A stretch of DNA of 45,484 bases from Candidatus Companilactobacillus pullicola (GTDB taxonomy: Bacteria > Bacillota > Bacilli > Lactobacillales > Lactobacillaceae). Below, piece by piece: positions 9,015-17,000 of the stretch (positions are counted from its first letter, which is position 1; every line of letters begins with the position of its first letter). The notes below the pieces were generated by a model that was not told where the DNA came from, searched no databases, and saw nothing but the letters and a program-made list of their open reading frames with translations. The translations under genes and the position numbers were made by a program. The DNA lies in assembly GCA_019116025.1 (NCBI GenBank), contig DXCM01000085.1:1-45484 (forward strand). The letters run 5' to 3'.

Positions 9015-9665
9015 ATGGAATTTAAAGATACCGTATCAAAACGTCATTCAGTGCGTGATTTCAAAGATCAGCCTGTTTCCAAATCTGATTTAACTGAAAT
9101 TATCAAATTAGCTCAACGTGCACCTTCATGGGTCAATTCGCAACCTTGGAAAGTTTACGTTGCTTCAGGTCAAACGTTACAAACGATTAAGGATATTTAT
9201 GTCGAACGAGAAGATGAAAAAGGTGATCCTGACTTTCCTGTCATGCATCGTGAAGACTGGAGCGCTGAAACACAAGCCAATATGAAGCAATGGCGTCATG
9301 AGATTGTGCATCACTTTGCAACTTTTAACGAAGCTCACGAAAAAATGAGTTCCGCCAGCACCAACTTATATCACGCACCAACCATAATTTTTCTAACGAT
9401 TCCTAAGAACTCTTCACTCTGGTCAATTTTTGACATCGGTTCTTTTGCCCAAACTTTAATGCTTGCGGCTAAAGATAAGGGACTTGATACCATTCCCACG
9501 TATAACAGTGTTCGTTTCCCTGAAGTTATCCGCCAAGAAATGGATATTCCCGACGATGAATCCTTAGTTATCGGTATTTCTATTGGTTATCCTAAAAACG
9601 CTACTATTAATACTTATAAATCCAAACGTGAATCAATTGAAAATATTCTTAATTTTAAGGACTAA
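9015..9665 (+). CDS. Nitroreductase family protein
   Basis: A 216-residue FMN-dependent nitroreductase-fold protein. It has the N-terminal RHSVRDF signature (about 10-16) that contacts the FMN phosphate, the APSWVNSQPW segment that stacks on the flavin (about 41-50), and the C-terminal VIGISIGYP strand. Family members reduce nitro compounds or quinones with NAD(P)H; the physiological substrate here is unknown. The start at 9015 has AAAGGAAA upstream. It is a monocistron divergent from the acetyltransferase operon, and a long palindromic repeat begins 12 bases past its stop. Confidence 0.9.
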   Translation: MEFKDTVSKRHSVRDFKDQPVSKSDLTEIIKLAQRAPSWVNSQPWKVYVASGQTLQTIKDIYVEREDEKGDPDFPVMHREDWSAETQANMKQWRHEIVHHFATFNEAHEKMSSASTNLYHAPTIIFLTIPKNSSLWSIFDIGSFAQTLMLAAKDKGLDTIPTYNSVRFPEVIRQEMDIPDDESLVIGISIGYPKNATINTYKSKRESIENILNFKD

Positions 9666-9677
9666 AACTGCCGTCCT

Positions 9678-9836
9678 CCACAACAAGGAAATTTGGCTGG
9701 AACGCCATGGGCCGACTAGAAGCTAATAATTTTCCACTTCGTGAAAAATCATGGATCTTCAAGTTCGACCTTTACCTAAGCGATAAATCGCTAAGGTAAA
9801 TCTCATGGCTGAGCCAATTTCCTTGTTGCTCCGGAC
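9678..9836. repeat. Long palindromic intergenic repeat, copy 1
   Basis: The outer arms CAACAAGGAAATTtGGCT (9681-9698) and AGCCAATTTCCTTGTTG (9812-9828) are complementary apart from one bulge. Weaker pairing extends outward. Inside lie two smaller hairpins (CACTTCGTG; taagcgataaatcgctaa). The core GAAGCTAATAATTTT (9719-9733) and about 40 following bases recur inverted in the element at 13829-13983, so the two are copies of one dispersed family. No coding frame is seen. Confidence 0.8.
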
Positions 9837-9882
9837 TAAATCCAACTCGTTTGCCAATCATTTCAAAATCTAAATACTAAAC

Positions 9883-9949
9883 AAAAACAGACTCTATTAA
9901 GAAATTCAAACACATTTATGTGTCTCGAATACTTAATGAGTCTGTTTTT
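9883..9949. terminator. Bidirectional terminator between nitroreductase and esterase
   Basis: AAAAACAGACTC and GAGTCTGTTTTT pair at the base. An inner hairpin ACACATTTATGTGT makes a compound structure. The T-rich right arm overlaps the stop codon of the minus-strand esterase gene. Confidence 0.75.
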
Positions 9950-10697
9950 ATTTTAGAAGAAAATCAGTCGTAATATTTAAAGCTTCTTGACGTGAGTTGC
10001 CTACTGAAAATCCATGATCGGCATCATCTAATAAGTGCAACTGATCATTTTGATAAACATCATCGTAACGAGTTGAAGCAATCTTATCAACAACGGTATC
10101 TTTCAAACCATGTACTAAACAAACTGGACCTTGATACTCTTTGGCAACGTCATAAATTGGCAAAGTTTGAGCTGTCCGTAGATAAAAGCCGCCTAACGTT
10201 AACCCTTTTTTGATTGGTAATGTATCCGGAATATTTTGCGGATCGTATGTGTATCCTTGAGTGCTGCCTTTCAAAGCATCATCTCGTAGGGTTGCGGCTG
10301 GCGCCAACAGTGCCAACTTATCAATTTTTTCATGGTAGTAACCAGCAATCATACTAGCGACCACTCCACCTTGAGAATGACCCACCAAATAGAGCTTCTT
10401 AACTCCTTTGATACTGCGGGCGTAATCCAAAATTGCCTTGCCATCGCTAATCTCATTCAAGACAGTCATATCTTGGAAACGACCGTCACTTTGACCATGA
10501 CCATTGAAATCAAAACGCAAAGTAGCCATCCCTTCGGCTTCAAAACGTTGTGCCAATTGATAAAGCAATTGATCTGGATCTATTCCCCGGTTGGAAGTAA
10601 ATCCATGCATCAAAACAACCAAATTAAATTCCTCAGTTTGCGGTTTAACCAGTGTCCCCCGCAAAGTTAAACCGTCACGTTTTATTTCAACATCCAT
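9948..10697 (-). CDS. Cinnamoyl/feruloyl esterase-like alpha/beta hydrolase
   Basis: The 249-residue alpha/beta hydrolase has the triad S108 (GHSQGG), D200 (HGLKD) and H228 (DADHGF). It also has the oxyanion stretch LMHGFTSNRG. From memory the pattern is very close to the Lactobacillus johnsonii cinnamoyl esterase LJ0536, including FDFNGHG.SDG, MTVLNEI, LAPAATL and the insertion subdomain GYTYDPQNIPDTLP. Such enzymes split hydroxycinnamate esters of plant material, releasing ferulic or chlorogenic-derived acids. There is no signal peptide, so it acts inside the cell. ATG 10697 has AAGGAGA upstream. It is divergent from the flavin oxidoreductase at 10839. I am confident of the family; the substrate is inferred from resemblance. 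Confidence 0.9.
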   Translation of the reverse strand: MDVEIKRDGLTLRGTLVKPQTEEFNLVVLMHGFTSNRGIDPDQLLYQLAQRFEAEGMATLRFDFNGHGQSDGRFQDMTVLNEISDGKAILDYARSIKGVKKLYLVGHSQGGVVASMIAGYYHEKIDKLALLAPAATLRDDALKGSTQGYTYDPQNIPDTLPIKKGLTLGGFYLRTAQTLPIYDVAKEYQGPVCLVHGLKDTVVDKIASTRYDDVYQNDQLHLLDDADHGFSVGNSRQEALNITTDFLLK

Positions 10698-10838
10698 TTC
10701 TGTTCTCCTTCTTTTTGATTATTTTAATACTGGGAAACTCATCTGACAAAAAAATCTTCGTAACCGCATACCATATTAATTGTCATGACATCAGAAATGC
10801 TTTACATTGGAAATATAAAATAATTTTGGAGGGATACT

Positions 10839-12173
10839 ATGTCAAAAAAATACGATTATGATGTGCTCTATATTGGTGCCGGACACGCAACATTCGATGG
10901 TGGTGCACCACTTGCCGCAACAGGTGTTTCCGTTGGTGTGATTGAAAGTGGACTCGTTGGTGGAACTTGTCCCAATCGTGGTTGTAATGCCAAGATCACA
11001 CTAGATGAACCAGTTAAAATGACCCGTGAAGCCCAACGTATGAACGGTATCCTTAAAGGTGAACTAAAAATTGATTGGACTAAAAATGTCGAACATAAAC
11101 AAGAAATCATCGACGCTTTGCCACAAGGTTTGACTAACCGTTTGGAAAGTTCTGGCGCCACTATCATTCATGGACACGCCGAATTCAAAGACAATCACAC
11201 CGTAATAGTCGACGGCAAAACTGAAATCACTGCCGAAAAAATCGTGATTGCGACCGGCCTCAAACCTCATCGTTTGGATATTCCCGGAACAGAACTCGCA
11301 CATGACAGTGAAGACTTCATGAATCTCAAGAATCTACCTAAAAAAATCACTATCGTCGGGTCTGGCTATATCGGGATGGAGTTCGCTACCATCGCCAACG
11401 AAGCTGGTGCTGACATCACCATGATGCTTCATTCGGACAAAGTGTTAAGAGACTTCTATCAACCATACGTTGAAAAAGTCGTCGCTGACTTGAAAGAACG
11501 TGGCGTAAAATTCATCGAAAATGCCAACGTTCAAGAATTTTCTAAAACTGACAGTGGTTATCAAGTAACATACGGCGACAACCAAACTCTCGATACCGAC
11601 TGGATTTTAGACGCAACCGGACGTATCCCTAATTTAGGTGGACTTGGTTTGGATAAAGTCGGCGTAGAATTCGACAAGACCGGAATTTTTGTTAACGATC
11701 ATCTACAAACAAACGTTGACAACATTTACGCAGCTGGGGATGTCCTTTCCAATGACCTACCAAAAGTCACACCAGCAGCCTACTTCGAATCCATGTATCT
11801 AATGAAACTATTCTCCGGACAAACAACCGATGCCATCAAGTATCCCGTTATCCCATCAGTAGTCTTCACCTCACCACGAATTGCCCAAGCAGGAATTTCC
11901 GTGGATGAAGCTAAAAAACAAGATTACAAGATCAGTACCAACGACCTAGCTGACTATTGGTATTACAAAGTTGATAAAGAACCAATTGCCGAAAGCAAAC
12001 AGATCCACGATAAAGACGGCCATTTACTTGGTGTAACAGAAGTCAGTGATCAAGCCCAAGATGCTGTGAATGCATTGTTACCAGCAATAGAGTTCCAACT
12101 CGACCGTGAACAAATTAACCGATTAATTGGAATTTTCCCAACAATAGGATACGCAGCTTGGCACAGGGCATAG
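10839..12173 (+). CDS. FAD-dependent pyridine nucleotide-disulfide oxidoreductase
   Basis: The 444-residue protein has the two-dinucleotide-domain fold of the glutathione reductase/dihydrolipoamide dehydrogenase family. The FAD loop GAGHATFDGG (13-22) is followed by redox cysteines C44 and C49 in GGTCPNRGC, the NAD(P) loop GSGYIG (about 175-180), and the FAD-binding YAAGDV. The C-terminal active-site dyad of glutathione reductase (HPTxxE) is not kept: the aligned stretch reads F433-P-T-I-G-Y438, so His and Glu are Phe and Tyr. The disulfide substrate and mechanism may therefore differ from those of glutathione reductase. ATG 10839 follows TGGAGGGA. A palindromic repeat starts just after its stop. 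Confidence 0.88.
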   Translation: MSKKYDYDVLYIGAGHATFDGGAPLAATGVSVGVIESGLVGGTCPNRGCNAKITLDEPVKMTREAQRMNGILKGELKIDWTKNVEHKQEIIDALPQGLTNRLESSGATIIHGHAEFKDNHTVIVDGKTEITAEKIVIATGLKPHRLDIPGTELAHDSEDFMNLKNLPKKITIVGSGYIGMEFATIANEAGADITMMLHSDKVLRDFYQPYVEKVVADLKERGVKFIENANVQEFSKTDSGYQVTYGDNQTLDTDWILDATGRIPNLGGLGLDKVGVEFDKTGIFVNDHLQTNVDNIYAAGDVLSNDLPKVTPAAYFESMYLMKLFSGQTTDAIKYPVIPSVVFTSPRIAQAGISVDEAKKQDYKISTNDLADYWYYKVDKEPIAESKQIHDKDGHLLGVTEVSDQAQDAVNALLPAIEFQLDREQINRLIGIFPTIGYAAWHRA

Positions 12174-12176
12174 AGA

Positions 12177-12290
12177 GCGGAACAGGCCTGGGAATTTCCG
12201 AGGATCAAGACTACTATCTCAGTCAGCAGCGAAGCGCTGGCAGAGATAGTTGACTTGACCGGAAGAAATTGGCCTGTGAAGCTCGTTTCC
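12177..12290. repeat. Long imperfect palindromic intergenic element
   Basis: About 115 bases fold into one long arm pair. GGAACAGGCC...GGAATTTC...GGATCAAG...ACTATCTC on the left pairs, with interruptions, with GAGATAGT...CTTGACC...GAAATTGGCCTGT...TTTCC on the right. A small GC hairpin (CAGCGAAGCGCTG) sits at the tip. It has the same design as the elements at 9678 and 13829 but lacks their shared core, so it is probably a different subfamily. It starts four bases past the oxidoreductase stop and may serve as its 3' hairpin. Confidence 0.7.
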
Positions 12291-12332
12291 ACTATATTGC
12301 AAAGAACCATGGTTATTAAAATAAGAAAGAAA

Positions 12333-12388
12333 AAAAGACCAGCAAACCAACCACACAAAAAAACAAATGGAAGGCAAACTGGTCTTTT
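12333..12388. terminator. Terminator after the small unknown gene
   Basis: AAAAGACCAG (12333-12342) pairs with CTGGTCTTTT (12379-12388) directly next to the stop of the minus-strand gene. The A-run to the left gives a T-tail on the minus strand. The loop is long (36 bases), so the hairpin is less compact than the others. Confidence 0.6.
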
Positions 12389-12754
12389 CTATTCCATCAT
12401 CTCAGTCATAAGATGTTCTTCCAAATAGTTATAACCACCATAGCCACTATAAACAAAAACATACTTCAAACCTTGATACATGAAACTCATTCGATTCCAG
12501 CTTTGATATTTACCCGATTCAATCCCACTGATTTGATCAGCCGGAATTTCAATAACACGTTTACGCAGATTTCCTTTCAAACCCGAAATAGAAAGTACAT
12601 TCTTAGCAAAAGAAAGATCAACATAACCATACGAAACATTATCCTTACCATCAAAAATCTGTACATATGCAAACATTACTGTCACTTTCCTTTCTTGATC
12701 CACGTATAATGTAGACCCTCGAACGCGTTTTATAGCAAGCGTTTTATTATCCAT
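12389..12754 (-). CDS. Small beta-rich protein of unknown function
   Basis: The frame encodes 121 residues with no signal peptide or membrane segment. I do not recognise the family. Alternating hydrophobic strands and a phrase like IEIPADQISGIE followed by a final helix (YNYLEEHLMTEMME) recall PH/GRAM-like domains of small Firmicute proteins; this is only a fold impression. The start is uncertain. ATG 12754 has no ribosome binding site, whereas an internal ATG at 12676 has AAGGAAAG about 11 bases upstream and would give 95 residues. It is transcribed alone, divergently from the NmrA-like gene. Confidence 0.55.
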   Translation of the reverse strand: MDNKTLAIKRVRGSTLYVDQERKVTVMFAYVQIFDGKDNVSYGYVDLSFAKNVLSISGLKGNLRKRVIEIPADQISGIESGKYQSWNRMSFMYQGLKYVFVYSGYGGYNYLEEHLMTEMME

Positions 12755-12823
12755 ATTGATAATTTTTTAAAAAGGACTATTGTTTGGTCGTACAAAAATA
12801 AATTACGTAAACGAGGCAAGATT

Positions 12824-13690
12824 ATGGAGAAAATATTAGTCATTGGTGGAAATGGTAATATCGGTTTTCCACTCATCAAATATCTATGTGCCACTCAAAA
12901 AGTTGAAGTCGTCGCTGGCGTACACAATTTAGCCAAAGATCTGCCTAAATTCGACGGCTTACCTAACTTAGAGATAGAACATTTTGATTTTTTAGACTCA
13001 TCAACCTTTCCAAAAGCATTCGATGGCGTATCCAAAGTATTCTTCGTCCGTCCTCCACAATTAGCTAATCCCAAAGTTGATATGTTGCCATTTTTGAAAT
13101 ATGCGCAGACCCAACAAATCGAACAAGTTGTTTTCGTTTCACTCTTAGGCGTCGAAAAGAACCCGAGAACCCCACATCATCAAATTGAAAACATGATTGA
13201 AGAATTGAACCTACCTTACACCTTTATCCGTCCTAGCTTCTTTATGCAAAACTTGAATACAACTCACTGTGAAGATATCGTCAAAAATCACGACCTCTTC
13301 ATCCCTGCTGGTAGATCACGGACCAGTTTCATCGATACCAGAGATATTGCCGAAGTGGCTGGAATTGTTTTGTTAAATGATAAATATCTTCATCAAAAAC
13401 TAAACATCACTGGCCCCGCTGCTTTGAATTACTATGAAATCGCTGAAGTTATGACTAAAGTTTTAGGCACTAAAATTACTTACAGCAAACCTAGTCTATT
13501 GAAATTTAGGAAAACGATGTTGCAACGTGGTCTACCAAAAAATTTCGTCAATGTTATGGTAATGCTCTATTTAATCACCCAACTCGGAAATGCGAAGACA
13601 GTTACTAACGAAACAGCGAAAATCCTAGGTCACGCACCTCGTACAATTACAAATTACGTTAAAGATTATCAAGATTACTTTGTTCAATAA
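12824..13690 (+). CDS. NmrA-like NAD(P)-binding protein (atypical SDR)
   Basis: The 288-residue protein starts with the Rossmann loop GGNGNIG (8-14). It keeps the NmrA/HSCARG-type pattern: FVRPP, VVFVSLLGVEKN, HHQIENMIEE, YTFIRPSFFMQN and SFIDTRDIAEV. These proteins bind NAD(P)H and act either as quinone reductases (QorB-like) or as redox sensors. No Tyr-x3-Lys SDR active site is evident, but K/H residues in the HHQIE region are typical. ATG 12824 has a modest CGAGG upstream. It is a single gene with its own terminator. Confidence 0.85.
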   Translation: MEKILVIGGNGNIGFPLIKYLCATQKVEVVAGVHNLAKDLPKFDGLPNLEIEHFDFLDSSTFPKAFDGVSKVFFVRPPQLANPKVDMLPFLKYAQTQQIEQVVFVSLLGVEKNPRTPHHQIENMIEELNLPYTFIRPSFFMQNLNTTHCEDIVKNHDLFIPAGRSRTSFIDTRDIAEVAGIVLLNDKYLHQKLNITGPAALNYYEIAEVMTKVLGTKITYSKPSLLKFRKTMLQRGLPKNFVNVMVMLYLITQLGNAKTVTNETAKILGHAPRTITNYVKDYQDYFVQ

Positions 13691-13711
13691 AAATAGGATC
13701 GCTCATACTAA

Positions 13712-13755
13712 AAAAGACGTCCATATTGACCCTACGGTTGATATGAACGTCTTTT
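13712..13755. terminator. Terminator after the NmrA-like gene
   Basis: AAAAGACGTCCATATTGACC and GGTTGATATGAACGTCTTTT pair, with three G-U positions, around a 3-base loop. The arm is nearly identical to that of the terminator at 6625-6673 (core ACGTTCATATCAACC), so it may be a member of a repeated terminator family. Confidence 0.85.
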
Positions 13756-13828
13756 ACTTTAAAAACAAAATATATCGAATATAATTATTTCTCTCTAACT
13801 AAACACTCTAAATACTATTTAGTATGGA

Positions 13829-13983
13829 ATAAAAATTGGGAATGCCTTCAGCTATGAAATCAATGTTAGTGGCTTTGCCACTTACATTGAGACCGACTTT
13901 GGAGATCCATAATTTTGCACAAAGTGTAAAATTATTAGCTTCAAATCGCGTCCATAGCGTTCCAATGCATTCCCAATTTTTAT
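13829..13983. repeat. Long palindromic intergenic repeat, copy 2
   Basis: Perfect 17-bp terminal inverted repeats, ATAAAAATTGGGAATGC (13829-13845) and its complement (13967-13983), enclose two inner hairpins (gtggctttgccac; gcacaaagtgt). The core AAAATTATTAGCTTC (13928-13942) is the exact complement of the core of the copy at 9678-9836, with similar flanks. Read on the minus strand the right end gives a GC arm followed by TTTTTAT, so the element may also stop transcription leaving giant 2. A further small hairpin (cgggaat/attcccg, 13990-14011) lies between it and the giant 2 stop. Confidence 0.8.
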
Positions 13984-14024
13984 GGAAGACGGGAATTTAA
14001 TCGCATTCCCGCTCTAAAAAAATT

Positions 14025-17000
14025 TTAATACCAAGCGTAGTTATTGAAGTGAACACCCTTTTCAGCCTTGATCCACTCATTGTCGCCAACGTGATAATAA
14101 GTATCGCCATTGACATCTTGAGCTTTATAATCAGTCTTCCAAGATGTTTCCTCGCCTAGAGAATAATCTTCGATAACCTCATTCTCTCTAGAATAGAGCG
14201 TATATAGAATATTCGTTCTATCGAGATTAATGATTCCACTAACCTTGCGGCCATCTCTGAAAATACCTGTATCAACAGCTTGTTCATAGACAACGTCGTT
14301 AGCATCGATCCATTCGCCAGTCGCAACGCGATATTGTTTAACCCCTTCTCGGTTAGTCCGATATTGATCAGTCTTCCAAGATGAGTCTTTAATCAAATCA
14401 CGGTTAGCAATTGCATTATTATTTTGATCATTCAATGGATAACTTGGTTGTTTTGATTCAACTGTAACGATTCCATTAACTGAAGTGTAAATCCAGCCTT
14501 CATCGTTAGTCTTACTACTATTTACAAAATCAACGTCATTAGCATCAATCCACTCGCCAGTTGCAACTCGATATTGTCTTACTCCCGCTTCATTAGTACG
14601 ATAGAGATCCGTCTTCCATGAAGTTTCTTCATCCAACTCACGATGTGCAATAGCTCTGTTTTCTTGATCATTCAATTGATATTCAGTTTGACCAGCTTTG
14701 GTCTTAACTACACCACTTACAGATGCGTAAGTCCAAAAATCAGCTTTAGCCTGATTGAAGTCAACATTACCGGCATCAATCCATTCACCAGTCGCAACTC
14801 GATATTGTTTGACACCCTCCTTGTTAGTCCGATAAAGATCAGTCTTCCATGAAGAGTTCTCTTTCAAATTACGATTTGCGATAGCTTCATTTTCTTGATT
14901 ATTCAATTGATATTGTTTTTGATCAGTCTTAGTTGTGACAATACCTTGAACTGGTGTGTAAGTCCAATCGCCATCTTCAGCGTTGTTTTGGTTAAGAACC
15001 ACATCGTCAGCGTAAATCCATTCGCCAGTTGCAACACGATATTCTGTGACACCAGCTTTATTAACACGAACTTGATCGACTTTCCAAGATGAATCCTTAC
15101 CCAATACACGATTAGGAATCTTCTCGTTATCTTGATTGTTCAAAGTGTAGTATGGATTATCACTCTTAGTTGTAACAACACCCTTAATGTCTGAGTAATT
15201 CCAATCATCATCAACAACATCAGTTCCATTACCAGTTTCTGTTGAAGAACCTGTGTTAGAACCTGTGTTAGAACCAGTATTGCCGCCGGTTGTACCACCT
15301 GTACTTCCACTATTACCACCAGTGTTGCCACCAGTAGAACTAGCAGGTTTAACGGTAACTGTACGGACATAAGATACTGTGTTATCAGCTTGATTTACTT
15401 TATAACCCTTACCAAATTTATAAGTACTTGCAGCACCAGCAATTAATTTAACGGTAATAACCTGACTGTAAGTTCCAGCATCTTTTAGACCAGTTACTGG
15501 TTGACCATCTGAATTGTAAAGCGTCGTATCAAAGTTAATACCACCGTCAGCAATGATTGACTTACCATTACTATCAACGATGTAAACATCATCAGGATTT
15601 TGCAAGGCCTTATCAGCAGTGTCAGTGCCATTGTCGACAGTCACATTATTGATTTTAGCAATCGCCATATTGGATTGGGCATCTGAAGCGTTAATCTTTT
15701 GAACAAATGTCACACTGTTGTCAGTTGCATCATAAGTTCCGCCGATGTTCTTGAATTCATTGGCATCATTAGCACCAGCAGTTAGATAGAACTTCACTGT
15801 ACGGTAATAAGTACCAGCTTTAGAAATTCTAGCACCATTAGCGTCGGCAGTCTTTTGAGTTAAATCACTGTCTGTAAAGAATTCTTGCCCAAGTTTAACG
15901 CCATATGTACCTTTAGTTTTATCAACCAATGAGTCACCAGCAGCATCTTTCAAGAAGTATTCCTTCGTATTGATCAAAGCTGGATTATCCTCATCAGGAT
16001 CAGCCTTTAGGTCCAATTTGTTAACTGAAGCATTGATATTAGCATCATTCTTTGTAACATTAACAGCTTGAACGTAGCTGATAGTTCCATCTGCATTCAC
16101 AATAGCATTTGGATCAGAAATACTATCCACGCTAATTGGTGTAGAAGGTGTGAACGTGATAATTCGGTAATAAGTGCCAGCCTTTGTGAATTGACCGTTC
16201 ACGTCAGCCAAACCATCGCTGTCCTGTTTCAAAGCATTTTGAACATCTGTGTAGTACTTATCTCCCGCAGAAACTGTGGCCGAAACAGCACCTAACTTAT
16301 TATTCAAAGTATATCCTGTTGTACCAGTCAATTTGGCATCATTAGTGGAAGTGCCAGCACTAACCGTGATAGGAGCAGCATTAATATCAACAGCTAAATT
16401 AGCCTTAGTATCGACTGAAACGGCTTGAACAAAGGATACGGTATTGCCAGAAATATGAGCTTCACTACCGAAGTCGTTTTGTGCAATAGCTTCAGGGCTG
16501 ACCGTGAAACTGATAACACGATAATACGTTTTAGCCTTAGTGAAGGCACCGTTGACGATATCTGCAGTCTTAGCAGCACCTGATGTAAAGACATCATCAT
16601 AATTATCGTAATAGTCCGTTCCATATGAAACAGCTGCATCAAGTTTGTTGCCAGCAGCATCCATCAAAGCATCACCAGTTGAAGTTACTGTGTCAGCTTG
16701 ATCGCCGACATTAGCCTTGGCATCTTCAACAATGTGTTTTGAAATGACACTATCACTGACATTGATTTGTTGCGCATAGATTACTGATCCATCTTTATAC
16801 ATGGCAAAGTCAGAGTCAGACCAACCATACTTATCAACAAAATCCGTACCAACTTTAAATATTACTTGACGATAATAAGTACCTTTATTGAAAGCACCAT
16901 CAGTTGCAGCATAAGGATCAACTTCTTCGCCATTTGATTTATCTAGAGCTCCTTTAGCATTCTTATAATAAGATATGCCTAATGTTGGATCAGTAAAACT

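Noticed and set aside
10332-10861. Plus-strand frames of 112 and 69 codons opposite and just past the start of the esterase gene
   Set aside because: The first is antisense to a gene with an intact triad. The second runs over the divergent promoter and the oxidoreductase start without a ribosome binding site.
13990-14011. Hairpin cgggaat/attcccg as the terminator of giant 2
   Set aside because: On the minus strand the T-run precedes rather than follows the hairpin, so it is not a standard terminator. The larger palindromic repeat beyond it is a better candidate.
14025-14110. LPxTG sorting signal at the end of giant 2
   Set aside because: The protein ends in a SLAP-like repeat with the tail HFNNYAWY; there is no LPxTG, hydrophobic segment or basic tail.
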